A stretch of 21,715 bases of DNA, from NCBI GenBank assembly GCA_023434855.1, contig JAEYSJ010000128.1, forward strand, positions 1 through 21,715, given 5' to 3'. Position 1 is the first letter of the stretch; each line of letters begins with the position of its first letter. The translations under genes were made by a program, and so were the position numbers. The notes below the pieces were generated by a model. The model made no database searches, was not told the DNA's origin, and saw only the letters and a program-made list of their open reading frames with translations. Positions 1-8,068 of this stretch are shown piece by piece. This DNA is from Bacillota bacterium. Its GTDB lineage: Bacteria > Bacillota_C > Negativicutes > JAEYSJ01.

Positions 1-81
1 CACATGTCCTGACGAGCGTTTTGAAGTCTTACGATAAGAAATCCACGGTCTAATGAATATCATCAATCAAGTAGGGTGGTC

Positions 82-125
82 CCGCTTAGCCAAGGAGATA
101 GCAGAATAGATCTCTGGCTAAGCGG
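82..125 (+). other. Leader hairpin upstream of nifX
   Basis: Arms at 82-99 and 110-125 are nearly perfect complements (CCGCTTAGCC against GGCTAAGCGG, then GAGAT against ATCTC, with two unpaired bases), closing a loop of about 10 nt. No run of T follows, so it is not a typical intrinsic terminator. It may stabilise or end the transcript coming from genes left of the window, or be part of a leader. The sequence just before and into the left arm (73-85) resembles a T-box core with one mismatch. What I see is the stem; its role is inferred. Confidence 0.55.
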
Positions 126-184
126 AAATAGCCGCCATTTAAATAATACGGCCAATTAGCTGCCGGTCTAAGGAGGTAATGTTC

Positions 185-574
185 ATGCGTGTGGCCTTTG
201 CTACTATGGGTCAAGATAAGATTGATGCCCATTTTGGCGCAGCTCCTGCTTTTGCCATCTATGATGTTACTCCTGAAAATTTTCGGTTTATCGGCATGGT
301 TCACCTTCCGGAAAAATTTGCCGAAGGCGATGTTGATAAGGTCGAAAGCCGTGGGGAGATGCTCAGAGGATGCGCTGTGGTTTATTGTACCCAGATTGGG
401 GGTCCGGCTGCAGCCCGGCTGGTTCAGCTGAACATTCACCCGATCAAGGCGAAAGAAGGGACCCTGATCGAAGGCGAATTGCAGCGTTTTCAAGCAGTGC
501 TCAAAGGGAATCCGCCGCCATGGCTGCGTAAACGCTTAACTGAAGAAATGAAAAGCGAGGAGGAAACGTCATAA
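185..574 (+). CDS. nifX: NifX-type FeMo-cofactor carrier protein
   Basis: Small protein of 129 aa of the dinitrogenase iron-molybdenum cofactor (NifX/NifB-C/NafY) family, which binds cofactor precursors (NifB-co, VK-cluster) between NifB and NifEN in the cytoplasm. The start MRVAFATMG and the DAHFGAAPAFAIYDV segment are the typical beginning of the fold, including the HFG signature. Near the C-terminus NPPPWLRK matches the tail often found in stand-alone NifX. I chose ATG 185 because the AGGAGG at 171-176 lies 8 nt upstream; the ATG at 179 is only 2 nt from it. The stop overlaps the ferredoxin start (TAATG), so the two are probably translationally coupled. It is the first gene of the visible cluster; genes left of the window are unknown. 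Confidence 0.88.
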   Translation: MRVAFATMGQDKIDAHFGAAPAFAIYDVTPENFRFIGMVHLPEKFAEGDVDKVESRGEMLRGCAVVYCTQIGGPAAARLVQLNIHPIKAKEGTLIEGELQRFQAVLKGNPPPWLRKRLTEEMKSEEETS

Positions 575-840
575 TGGATGTGTACAAAGGAAAAACTTTC
601 GGTGAGTTGGAATGGACTCCTAAATTTGTAACAAGTATTGATCCTGAAAAATGTATTGGCTGTGGCCGCTGTGTCAAAATATGCTCCCAGGGTGTTCTGG
701 GTTTTGGCAACAAAGACGACGATGAGGATGCGGACAGAATGCAGGCAAACATTGCCAGAAGAGAAAGATGCATTGGTTGCCGGGCCTGTGGCCTTACTTG
801 TGTCAAAAAAGCCTACAGCCACGAACCTAAAGCAGTATAA
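574..840 (+). CDS. Nif-associated 2[4Fe-4S] ferredoxin
   Basis: 88 aa ferredoxin with two four-cysteine cluster motifs: CIGCGRCVKIC at about residues 27-37 and CIGCRACGLTC at about residues 66-76. The residues after the last cysteine (VKKAY) replace the usual proline. An acidic, Asp-rich linker (about residues 48-54) separates the motifs, as in the nif-specific ferredoxin III (FdxB/FdxN) family found beside nifE, nifN and nifB. Its probable role is to supply low-potential electrons to cofactor assembly (NifB or NifEN) or nitrogenase reductase. The start is preceded by GAGGAGG at 558-564 and overlaps the nifX stop by one base. The family fit is good; the exact electron acceptor is not visible from sequence. 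Confidence 0.87.
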   Translation: MDVYKGKTFGELEWTPKFVTSIDPEKCIGCGRCVKICSQGVLGFGNKDDDEDADRMQANIARRERCIGCRACGLTCVKKAYSHEPKAV

Positions 841-904
841 CAGCAACAGAACGGGCGACCCAGAATCATTATTTGAATTTTTATATTGAGTATGTCCGTG
901 GAAG

Positions 905-929
905 GCCCTCCTTCCAACGCGGGGAGGGC
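905..929 (+). other. GC-rich hairpin between ferredoxin gene and nifE
   Basis: GCCCTCC (905-911) pairs with GGAGGGC (923-929) across an 11-nt loop, in the 128-nt gap between the ferredoxin stop and nifE. No T-run follows, so it is more likely an mRNA processing or stability element, or a leaky attenuator that sets the ferredoxin-to-nifE ratio, than a full terminator. Function is inferred. Confidence 0.45.
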
Positions 930-968
930 GCCAATGGATAAAACCAAAAGTCAGTGAGGTGAATAATA

Positions 969-2369
969 ATGCAGGAAAATGTACGGCCAGAGCCGGCCAT
1001 TGAAGAAAGAAAAGATTCCATTCAAACCAAAGGCAAACAAAAACAACAGTTAAAGTGCGATACCGACAGCGTTGCCGGCTGTGTGAGCCAGCGGGCATGT
1101 GTATACTGTGGCGCCAGGGTCGTGCTGAATCCTGTTACTGATGCTATCCACCTGGTGCATGGACCTATCGGCTGTGCCAGCTATACCTGGGATATCCGGG
1201 GCAGTCTGAGCAGTGATGCCGAACTTTATCGCTTTAGCTTCTCAACTGATTTACAGGAATTAGATGTGATCTTTGGCGGGGAAAAGAAATTGACCCGGGC
1301 AATTGACGACCTAGTCCAAAAGTATCATCCGAAATTAATTTTTGTTTATTCAACCTGCATCGTCGGGGTGATTGGCGACGATTTGGAAGCGGTTTGCAAA
1401 GCTGCCGCCCGGAAGCATGGAATTGAAGTAATTCCAGTACAGTCCAGCGGTTTTACCGGCAACAAGTCGGCAGGTTATCGCGCTGCCTGCGATGCTTTGC
1501 TGAGACTGATCAAACCAGACGAAAACGAAAAAATCCTCAAAAATAATACTATTAACTATTTAGGTGATTTTAATCTGGCCGGAGAGGTCTGGATTATTAA
1601 AAATTACTTAAAAAAAATGGGTCTCGAACTAAATGTGGCTTTTACCGGAGACTCAAATTATGAAACTTTGAAAACTGCGACGAAGGCGTCCTTAAATATC
1701 GTACAGTGCGCCGGATCGATGATATATTTAGCAAACCAGATGAAAGAACTTTATGACATTCCTTATCTCAATGTCTCCTTTTTGGGACTGGAAGATACTT
1801 CAGACTCCCTGCGCCGGATTGCCAAAACCTTTAATGACCTGGACATAATGCGGCGTACGGAGGAACTAATTAAAGCTGAAACAGCAGCAGTGACTGCCGA
1901 CATTCAGTCCTACCGGGAAAAATTATTAGGTAAAAAGGCTGCCATCTACGTAGGCGGAGGGTTTAAAGCCATATCCTTAATTAAGCAATTCCGTGAGATA
2001 GGGATTGATGTGGTCATGATTGGCACTCAGACCGGCCGTCAGGAAGAATATGACACGATAAATGACCTGGTGGATGACGGCACAGTAATTTTGGATGACG
2101 CCAACCCATCCGAATTGGAAAGATTTATGGTGGAAAAAGGCGCTCACCTGCTGGTGGGTGGAGTAAAAGAACGGCCTTTAGCCTATAAGCTGGGGATAGC
2201 TTTTATCGATCATAATCATGATCGCAAGCACCCTTTAAGCGGTTACGTAGGGGCAGTTAATTTTGCCAAGGAAGTGTATTCCACCGTTTGTTCTCCAGTT
2301 TGGAAATATACCGGCGACATGGGAGGTTTATATGGCCAAAGAGACAGCCGCATTTCGCAATGTCAATGA
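969..2369 (+). CDS. nifE: NifE, FeMo-cofactor scaffold subunit
   Basis: 466 aa, the usual length for NifE. With NifN it forms the NifE2N2 scaffold, on which NifB-co is matured by addition of Mo and homocitrate. The N-terminal region carries the expected cysteines: C44 and C47 in RACVYCGAR, C69 in HGPIGCASYTWDIRG, and C130 in YSTCIVGVIGDD, matching the ligands of the permanent P-cluster-like [4Fe-4S] cluster. The W74-D75-I76-R77-G78 segment is characteristic of NifE rather than NifD. The start ATG lies 6-7 nt after a weak GAGGTG-type site at 956-961. The 3' end overlaps nifN by 38 nt, which implies coupled translation. A VnfE or AnfD-like assignment is less likely given the gene order fdx-nifE-nifN-nifB. 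Confidence 0.93.
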   Translation: MQENVRPEPAIEERKDSIQTKGKQKQQLKCDTDSVAGCVSQRACVYCGARVVLNPVTDAIHLVHGPIGCASYTWDIRGSLSSDAELYRFSFSTDLQELDVIFGGEKKLTRAIDDLVQKYHPKLIFVYSTCIVGVIGDDLEAVCKAAARKHGIEVIPVQSSGFTGNKSAGYRAACDALLRLIKPDENEKILKNNTINYLGDFNLAGEVWIIKNYLKKMGLELNVAFTGDSNYETLKTATKASLNIVQCAGSMIYLANQMKELYDIPYLNVSFLGLEDTSDSLRRIAKTFNDLDIMRRTEELIKAETAAVTADIQSYREKLLGKKAAIYVGGGFKAISLIKQFREIGIDVVMIGTQTGRQEEYDTINDLVDDGTVILDDANPSELERFMVEKGAHLLVGGVKERPLAYKLGIAFIDHNHDRKHPLSGYVGAVNFAKEVYSTVCSPVWKYTGDMGGLYGQRDSRISQCQ

Positions 2370-3759
2370 AAACCCTTGCAACATGTGTATGCCGATGGGT
2401 GGCATTCTGCCTTTCAAAGGAATAGAGCAGGCCATGGTGATCATTCATGGCTCCCAGGGCTGCAGCACTTATATGCGCAGACATATCGCCGAACATTTTA
2501 ATGAACCGATTGATGTTGCCTCCTCTTCAATGAACGAAAAGGAGACAGTGTATGGGGGAGAAAACAATTTAAAAAAAGGACTGGATAATTTAATCAAGGT
2601 ATATAATCCCGGATTAATCGGGGTCCTGACCACTTGTCTGGCGGAAACCATCGGGGAAGATATTGAAAGAATAACCTATAAATATTTGCAGGAAAAGGGC
2701 TTAGATTTACCAATAGTTACTGTACCTACCCCCGGTTATGGCGGCACTCATACTGAAGGCTATTTCCTGGCAGTAAAACGAATAATCGAAAAATTAGCCC
2801 AACCGGCGGCAAGGCATTCGCGAATTAATATTTTCGTTCCGAACCTCAGTCCGGCAGATATTCGGGAGATTAAGAGAATTCTGCAATTAATGGGTGCTGA
2901 GTATACTCTTTGTCCGGATTTCTCCGATACCTTGGACCGCCCTTTCATTAAGCCCTACAAAAAGGTTCCAGATGGAGGAACAAGGATAGAAGATATTGTT
3001 GCTATGCCGGGTGCTCCGGCTACCATTCAGATCGGTGTTGCTGTGGATGATCGCAGTTCGGCCGGCAAATACCTGGCAGATAAATTTGGAGTACCGCTAT
3101 ATCAGGTGCCAATACCTGTCGGAATCGAAAATACTGACACATTTATCAATTTATTACAGCAGCTTACCGGTAGGGATATCCCAGAAAGTCTTGTCATGGA
3201 AAGAGGCAGGCTGCTGGATTGTATGATTGACTCTCATAAATATAACTTTCAGGGCCGTAGTGTAATTTACGGTGAACCTGATCAGGTTTATGCCAATACC
3301 CGTACTTGTATGGAAAACGGAATTTATCCTGTGGTAGTGGCAACAGGCAGTAAAAATGATAAACTGGCGGTTCTTTTTGGAGAACTTTTTGATCAGTGTC
3401 CTCATCAGGTGAAATTTCTAAATCAGACTGATTTTGCTGAAATCCGAGCTGAAAGTGCTAAGCTGGGAGCCAATATAGCGATTGGACACTCAGACGGTCG
3501 TTATTTAACTGAAAGAGAAGGAATTCCTTTGGTTCGAACAGGTTTTCCCATTCATGACCGGGTCGGGGGGCAACGCTTACTCTCGGTAGGTTATACCGGA
3601 ACAACCATGTTTCTGGATCGCATCACCAATACATTACTGGAAAATAAGTACCGTAATTACCGTAGTACTATGTATGAGAAATTTTATCTAAGTAACGATG
3701 ACAATGTTAACGCTCAACGGGAAGGTCGGGGTGAAGAAAATGAAGTGCGCTGCTCATGA
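2332..3759 (+). CDS. nifN: NifN, FeMo-cofactor scaffold subunit
   Basis: 475 aa partner of NifE in the scaffold complex, related to nitrogenase beta subunit NifK. The N-terminus has NPCNMCMPMGG (C16, C19), then HGSQGCSTYMRRH (C44) and LTTCLAETIGEDI (C102), the cysteine pattern expected for the inter-subunit [4Fe-4S] cluster. The chosen ATG has GGGAGG at 2321-2326, 5 nt upstream, and gives the MAKETAAFRN start; longer in-frame starts inside nifE have no ribosome site. It overlaps the end of nifE and the start of nifB, so nifE-nifN-nifB form one tightly coupled block. The length and the PMGGILPFKGIE opening fit NifN better than NifK. Confidence 0.92.
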   Translation: MAKETAAFRNVNENPCNMCMPMGGILPFKGIEQAMVIIHGSQGCSTYMRRHIAEHFNEPIDVASSSMNEKETVYGGENNLKKGLDNLIKVYNPGLIGVLTTCLAETIGEDIERITYKYLQEKGLDLPIVTVPTPGYGGTHTEGYFLAVKRIIEKLAQPAARHSRINIFVPNLSPADIREIKRILQLMGAEYTLCPDFSDTLDRPFIKPYKKVPDGGTRIEDIVAMPGAPATIQIGVAVDDRSSAGKYLADKFGVPLYQVPIPVGIENTDTFINLLQQLTGRDIPESLVMERGRLLDCMIDSHKYNFQGRSVIYGEPDQVYANTRTCMENGIYPVVVATGSKNDKLAVLFGELFDQCPHQVKFLNQTDFAEIRAESAKLGANIAIGHSDGRYLTEREGIPLVRTGFPIHDRVGGQRLLSVGYTGTTMFLDRITNTLLENKYRNYRSTMYEKFYLSNDDNVNAQREGRGEENEVRCS

Positions 3760-5011
3760 AAGTTTAAATAAATTAAACCAAGAGACGCTGGAGAAAATCG
3801 GCAAGCATCCTTGCTACTCGTCCGATGCCCAGCACAAGCATGCCAGAATGCACCTGCCCGTGGCACCTCAATGTAACATCAGCTGCAATTACTGTAACCG
3901 GAAGTACGATTGTTTGCATGAAAGCAGACCCGGGGTTACCAGCGAGGTTCTGACTCCGGAATCTGCCAGAGAAAAATATTTAGCAGTCAAGGAGAAGGTA
4001 GAGAACTTAAGTGTTGTAGGAATCGCTGGTCCTGGCGACGCTCTGGCCGACTGGACGAACACTAAAAATTCTATCCAGCTGATTAAGGAATATGACCCGG
4101 CGGTAATATTCTGTCTTTCTACTAACGGACTGCTGCTACCTGATTATGCAGCTGAAATTGTAAATTTGGGTATCAAACATGTTACTGTTACGGTAAACAC
4201 CCTGAAACCGGAGACAGGAGCCCGGATTTATAAATACATTAACCATCATGGCAAAAGGTATGAGGGAGCCGAAGGAGTTAGCATCCTACTCAAAAATCAA
4301 CTTGATGGTATCGCTTATCTGGCCGGACACGGAGTAGCAGTCAAAGTAAATATTGTAATGATTCAGGGTATTAACGACGGAGAGATTCCGGCAATTGTTA
4401 AAAAAGTAAAAGAATTAGGAGCCTTTATCACCAATATTATGCCATTGATTCCTGCTTCCGGCAGCGCCTTTGAAAACTATCCGCAGACCAGCATGACTGA
4501 TGTCAACAATATGCGTAAAATTTGCCAAGTGGATTTACAGCAGATGACCCATTGCCGGCAATGCCGGGCTGATGCCATTGGCCTACTGGGTAATGATAGA
4601 TCTTTAGAATTTAGATGCCAATCTAACCTGAAGGCAGTTCCTGAAACTAATCCGGGAAGCTCGGGGAAGACATATAGAATAGCTGTAGCTACGAAACATG
4701 GTCGATTGGTTGACCAACATTTTGGTCATGCACAAGAGTTGTTGATCTACCAAGGTGACGGAGATAAATTTGAATTAATAGAAAAACGCCAAGTGTCCAA
4801 ATACTGTACCGGTGTTGAAGAATGTGAACCACAGGAATTAGTTAAAGAAGCAACTATTCAGGCTATCAAGGATTGTGATGCCGTGATATCTCTCAGGATT
4901 GGCTATGCGGCTAAACAAAATCTGGCGCAAAACAATATCGCCAGTGTGGAATACTACGACAGTGTAGAAAATGGTTTAAAGTATACTGTGCAAATGTTAA
5001 AAGCAGTTTAA
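3740..5011 (+). CDS. nifB: NifB, radical SAM FeMo-cofactor core synthase with C-terminal NifX-like domain
   Basis: About 423 aa. NifB fuses two [4Fe-4S] clusters and inserts a SAM-derived carbide to make NifB-co, the precursor shared by Mo, V and Fe-only nitrogenases. The N-terminus has the HPCYS segment (residues 23-27), then the radical SAM motif C45-x3-C49-x2-C52 in APQCNISCNYCNRKYDC. The AGPGDALAD segment and the CRQCRADAIGLLG cysteines follow. From about residue 310 a NifX-like domain begins (YRIAVATKHGRLVDQHFGHA), giving the two-domain form found in many bacteria. The start is uncertain: ATG 3740 has GGGGTGA just upstream; in-frame GTG 3731 (with GGGAAGG at 3719-3725) is an equally good choice. 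The gene overlaps nifN by 20 nt. Confidence 0.94.
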   Translation: MKCAAHESLNKLNQETLEKIGKHPCYSSDAQHKHARMHLPVAPQCNISCNYCNRKYDCLHESRPGVTSEVLTPESAREKYLAVKEKVENLSVVGIAGPGDALADWTNTKNSIQLIKEYDPAVIFCLSTNGLLLPDYAAEIVNLGIKHVTVTVNTLKPETGARIYKYINHHGKRYEGAEGVSILLKNQLDGIAYLAGHGVAVKVNIVMIQGINDGEIPAIVKKVKELGAFITNIMPLIPASGSAFENYPQTSMTDVNNMRKICQVDLQQMTHCRQCRADAIGLLGNDRSLEFRCQSNLKAVPETNPGSSGKTYRIAVATKHGRLVDQHFGHAQELLIYQGDGDKFELIEKRQVSKYCTGVEECEPQELVKEATIQAIKDCDAVISLRIGYAAKQNLAQNNIASVEYYDSVENGLKYTVQMLKAV

Positions 5012-5028
5012 GTTACTCTGAAACTTTT

Positions 5029-5109
5029 AGAGACTGTTTAAAATGCTCAGATTTAGTGTTCTGATTCATCCGTTGCTACAACGCATAGAGGCATTTTGCA
5101 ACAGACTCT
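5029..5109. repeat. Short palindromic repeat, family A copy 1
   Basis: Terminal inverted repeats of about 19-20 bp: AGAGACTGTTTAAAATGC from 5029 matches the reverse complement of the segment ending near 5109 (GCATTTTGCAACAGACTCT), with a few mismatches. It fills the gap between the nifB stop and the AAGGAGA ribosome site of the next gene. Its ends resemble those of the element at 20831-20956, so it looks like a short, internally deleted relative. It has no coding potential and is MITE-like or REP-like. Confidence 0.65.
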
Positions 5110-5126
5110 GTAAGGAGAGAATCTAG

Positions 5127-5765
5127 ATGGGTAGAGATATTGCGGTCTGTGTCGGCAATAATGAAGAAACGACTACGCTGGAACAACCAGGCAGGATTAT
5201 TGTTTACAAAAAAAAACAAGGCCAGTGGCAAGAAATACGGGAAAGAGAATTTACTTTAGGGCAGGCGCAGGGAGTAAGGGAACTACGGGCCAGAATAGCG
5301 GAAATGGTGGATTTTCTTGCTGATTGTAAGGTGTTTGTCGGACGGTCTATAACTGGTCTGCCGTACTTCGAGTTGGAAAAGGCCGACTGCAGCGTCTGGG
5401 AATTTGACGGCAAACCATTGGATTTTCTGGATTACGTATTGGAAAAGGAAGAAGAAAAATCAGAGAATACAGATCAGAAACAATCTATCGCCATGCCTGC
5501 GCCGGAAGCCTTAGATAACGGCTGTTACCGCATATCGATAAAAGAAATTCAGGAAAGAGATACAGGGATTACATCAAAACAAGCTTTGCAGCCGGTTTTA
5601 CGGCAGCTAAATTTCTCACAGTTGGAAGTAATCTGTAATCATATCCCCCCCTGGCTGGAAGCCGAACTGGCAAGTGGTAACCTACAGTGTGTCAATAAAC
5701 AAAGTACTCCTGGTGAAATCAAAGTTATTATTCGTAAAAAATCGTGTGGGAATAATGTTGTCTAA
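5127..5765 (+). CDS. AnfO-family nitrogenase accessory protein, copy 1
   Basis: 212 aa soluble protein. The opening (MGRDIAVCVGNNEET...) and the GRIIVYKKKQGQW, LADCKVFVGRSITGLPYFELEKADCSVWEF and FLDYVLEKEEE segments fit my recollection of the AnfO family, the accessory protein usually encoded just downstream of Fe-only nitrogenase structural genes. A glutamate-rich linker (about residues 108-125) separates a second domain beginning NGCYRISIKEIQERD. That domain contains the conserved HIPPWLEAEL. The biochemical role of AnfO is poorly defined. AAGGAGA at 5112-5118 precedes the ATG. It follows nifB with a palindromic repeat in between and precedes nifV-omega. A paralogue of the same layout lies at 8156-8788. 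The family call rests on pattern recognition without a profile search. Confidence 0.75.
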   Translation: MGRDIAVCVGNNEETTTLEQPGRIIVYKKKQGQWQEIREREFTLGQAQGVRELRARIAEMVDFLADCKVFVGRSITGLPYFELEKADCSVWEFDGKPLDFLDYVLEKEEEKSENTDQKQSIAMPAPEALDNGCYRISIKEIQERDTGITSKQALQPVLRQLNFSQLEVICNHIPPWLEAELASGNLQCVNKQSTPGEIKVIIRKKSCGNNVV

Positions 5766-5784
5766 TCAAGCTGTCAGATGCCTC

Positions 5785-5904
5785 GAACTGCTTAGAAGCC
5801 GTCAGCTGCGAGGCGCGATGAGGACCGGAACGTAAGCGTACTGGTTGTACGCTGGAGTGAGGACCGCAGGAGCAACGAAGCAGATGACGGCTTATAAGCA
5901 GTTC
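5785..5904. repeat. Palindromic repeat, family A copy 2
   Basis: A 120-bp element with 25-bp terminal inverted repeats at 5785-5809 and 5880-5904, differing at two positions. The interior also folds: GCGTAC and GTACGC pair around a five-base loop near 5836-5852, and GAGGACC follows. The core order (GCGTAC...GTACG...GAGGACC...ACGA-GCAGATGA) is shared with the copy at 20831-20956, although the outer arms differ. It lies between the first AnfO-type gene and nifV-omega. No open frame of note. Confidence 0.72.
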
Positions 5905-5950
5905 CCCCCTCAGAGAGAAAAATCTTAAATATTTGGAGGAGGTCGATAGT

Positions 5951-7015
5951 ATGGGTAATCCGATAATTTGCCATGATCAAACACTATGTGAAGGTTTTTT
6001 AAACGGTCTGGATCCGCAGGGTTTGTCATTCATAATTCGGATGTTGCAGAAAATACAAGTATGCAACATGGATGTACCCATCGTGGACATTCGAAAATAT
6101 AAATTGCCTGAAGAGCTACTGCAAGATAACCTGCGGGGAAAAATTCACCCATGTCGTAAAGAAATTGCTTTGGCTTATGAATTAGGTTATCAAAAAGTGA
6201 TTGTTGGTTACAGACATTATCCAGGGCAGAATTTGACCTTGGATTTGTGTGTTGCTTTGGATCGTATTCGAAGCTTGGGAATGGAAGCGGTTTTGCATAT
6301 AGAGAATGCTTCGCAATTGGATATTCATGAATTTGCAAATTTCTGGCCGGTCTTAGAGGGCTTTGCGATAAAAGCATTTGTTTACGGTGATAAAGATAGT
6401 CTACTGGATCCATTTGCTACTTATGACACATTAAGTGAATTACAGAAAAGTGCTCCTTGCAAGCTGGAGTTTCATGGGCATAACGCTTATGGGATGGCTA
6501 CGGCCAATGTAATAAGCGCCATACGGGCAGGGGTGCGCAGTGTTGCTACTGCTGTTGCCGGTGTAGGGAAGCGGGGGCATGCTCCTTTTGAAGAAGCCAT
6601 GATGGCCGCAAAACATTTATTGCAGGAAACCGGGGCCGGAATTGACCAGCAGTTGGCACCGTCCTGTGAAGCTATTGCCCAATGTTTAGGACTGCAATTA
6701 CCGCTGGATAAGGCTGTAGTAGGAAAAAACATTTTTGCCCACGAATCTGGTCTGCATGTTTTTGGTGTTGCTAAGAATCCCGGGTTATATGAAGCTTTTA
6801 CACCTGAGGAAGTTGGTCTGACCCGGCATTTAGTTGTTGGCAAACATGCCGGTACAACTTCACTCCAGGTTAAATTGCGCGAGCGGGGCATTGAACTAAG
6901 TGACACTGCTGCCCAGAAGCTGTTAAAAAAAGTGCGCAGAAGGGTAGTTGAGCAAAAAAGCCCTTTGAGCAATATGCAGCTTTTTCAGATGTATCTGGCA
7001 GAGGGATCATGCTAA
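5951..7015 (+). CDS. nifV-omega: NifV-omega, C-terminal-type homocitrate synthase subunit
   Basis: 354 aa. Homocitrate synthase condenses acetyl-CoA with 2-oxoglutarate to make homocitrate, the organic ligand of the nitrogenase cofactor. This protein has the DRE-TIM fold, with HGHN metal ligands at 175-178, the glycine-rich GVGKRGHAPFEE segment, the HESGLHV motif at 264-270 and a C-terminal tail to SNMQLFQMYLAEGSC. It lacks the catalytic DTTLRDGEQ: the N-terminus reads HDQTLCEGFLNGL instead, as expected for the omega subunit of the two-gene NifV of clostridia. It should therefore need NifV-alpha, encoded next with a 1-nt gap. GGAGGAGG at 5935-5942 is 8 nt from the ATG. The order omega then alpha and separate ribosome sites argue against a frameshifted single gene. 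Confidence 0.87.
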   Translation: MGNPIICHDQTLCEGFLNGLDPQGLSFIIRMLQKIQVCNMDVPIVDIRKYKLPEELLQDNLRGKIHPCRKEIALAYELGYQKVIVGYRHYPGQNLTLDLCVALDRIRSLGMEAVLHIENASQLDIHEFANFWPVLEGFAIKAFVYGDKDSLLDPFATYDTLSELQKSAPCKLEFHGHNAYGMATANVISAIRAGVRSVATAVAGVGKRGHAPFEEAMMAAKHLLQETGAGIDQQLAPSCEAIAQCLGLQLPLDKAVVGKNIFAHESGLHVFGVAKNPGLYEAFTPEEVGLTRHLVVGKHAGTTSLQVKLRERGIELSDTAAQKLLKKVRRRVVEQKSPLSNMQLFQMYLAEGSC

Positions 7016-7016
7016 A

Positions 7017-7841
7017 ATGCGGTATTGTAAACCCATTCAACTGGTTGACACTACATTGCGGGATGGGGAACAGGCGGCAGGAGTAGTATTTACTGCCGAG
7101 GACAAACGCGATATCGCTCTTGCGCTTGATCAGGCAGGTGTCCCTTGGATCGAAGCGGGAACGCCCGCTATGGGGGATGAGGAACAGGAAGCGATGCGAT
7201 ATGTGCTGTCTGCACCGCTCAATGCTACGATCTTTGCTTGGAACCGGGCGGTTAAAGAAGATATTCAGGCTTCAATGAGCTGTGGATTTTCTTTTTTGCA
7301 TATATCCGTACCTGTGTCGGATTTTCATATTGAGCAAAAACTGGAAAAAAGCCGGGAATGGGTTCTGTGCCAGCTACGGAAAAGTGTTGCCTATGCCCGT
7401 AGCTTTGGTTGTAATATTTCGGTTGGAGCTGAGGATGCCTCACGGGCTGATCCGGAATTTTTTCTACAAGTTGCCGATTTGGCAGAAAAGCTTGGCGCTC
7501 AGCGTATTCGTTACGCCGACACTGTAGGCTTGCTTGATCCTTTTTGTGCATTTAAGGCAATTGAGCATCTCGTACCCCTTTGCCCGTTACCTATCGAGTT
7601 CCATGGCCACAATGATTTTGGCCTGGCAACGGCCAATACTGTAGCCGCCCTCCGGGCAGGTGCCATTTTAGGCAGTACAACCGTATTAGGTTTGGGAGAA
7701 CGGGCAGGTAATGCGAATTTTGAGCAGGTGGTAAGGGCTTTACAAAAATTTTTAGACTTTGATGCGGGAATTGATGTTGCTAAGCTGGATCATTTAACAA
7801 AAGTAGTTGCTAAAGCGAGCAGTAGACCGTCCTTTGGATAA
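7017..7841 (+). CDS. nifV-alpha: NifV-alpha, catalytic homocitrate synthase subunit
   Basis: 274 aa, the catalytic TIM-barrel half of split homocitrate synthase. D11-T-T-L-R-D-G-E-Q19 is the acyl-CoA and metal binding motif of the HMGL/isopropylmalate synthase superfamily. HGHNDFGLATAN at 196-207 supplies the metal-binding histidines, and GLGERAGNANFEQVV gives the glycine-rich loop. It ends after the barrel (KVVAKASSRPSFG) without the flexible linker or C-terminal domain carried by NifV-omega, so the two together make a complete enzyme. It starts one base after the omega stop, with GAGGG at 7001-7005 as a probable weak ribosome site. A promoter-like sequence and a terminator follow. Confidence 0.88.
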   Translation: MRYCKPIQLVDTTLRDGEQAAGVVFTAEDKRDIALALDQAGVPWIEAGTPAMGDEEQEAMRYVLSAPLNATIFAWNRAVKEDIQASMSCGFSFLHISVPVSDFHIEQKLEKSREWVLCQLRKSVAYARSFGCNISVGAEDASRADPEFFLQVADLAEKLGAQRIRYADTVGLLDPFCAFKAIEHLVPLCPLPIEFHGHNDFGLATANTVAALRAGAILGSTTVLGLGERAGNANFEQVVRALQKFLDFDAGIDVAKLDHLTKVVAKASSRPSFG

Positions 7842-7884
7842 AGAAAATTTAAAAGAGTTAATATTGTGAAAATTCCTCAGGGTG

Positions 7885-7913
7885 TTGCTGGACGGTGAGA
7901 AGTATGTTATACT
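7885..7913 (+). promoter_or_regulatory. Candidate sigma-70/A promoter after nifV-alpha
   Basis: TTGCTG (7885-7890), 17 nt, then TATACT (7908-7913). The -10 is a 5/6 match and the -35 only 3/6. It would start a transcript near 7920 that meets hairpins at 7942 and 8069 before the second AnfO-type gene. This is a plausible separate promoter for that gene or for a short leader RNA. Sequence-only call. Confidence 0.4.
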
Positions 7914-7941
7914 CAATTCAATTAAATATACATTAAGCAAT

Positions 7942-7985
7942 GGAGCTTATGAACGTGTATACGTTTATAAGCTTCGTTTGTTTTT
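7942..7985 (+). terminator. Intrinsic terminator or attenuator 1
   Basis: A 15-bp stem (7942-7956 with 7961-7975) around a 4-nt loop GTAT, followed by GTTTGTTTTT. Only wobble pairs interrupt the stem. It probably ends the nifX-to-nifV-alpha transcript. Its arms are close copies of those of the hairpin at 8069. Confidence 0.8.
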
Positions 7986-8068
7986 CAGATTATAGATTTA
8001 TTAAAAACACTTAACCAGGTAAATCCAAACCCATTTATAGATGTTTTAAAATCTTCGCAGATGTAAGC

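Noticed and set aside
490..1098. Long minus-strand open frame opposite the ferredoxin gene
   Set aside because: It is antisense to nifX, the ferredoxin and nifE, which have strong domain evidence, and its translation shows no recognisable domain.
5951..7841. nifV broken by a frameshift into two pieces
   Set aside because: The C-terminal-type part comes first, each part has its own start, and both carry their own HGHN barrel motif. This is the known omega/alpha arrangement.
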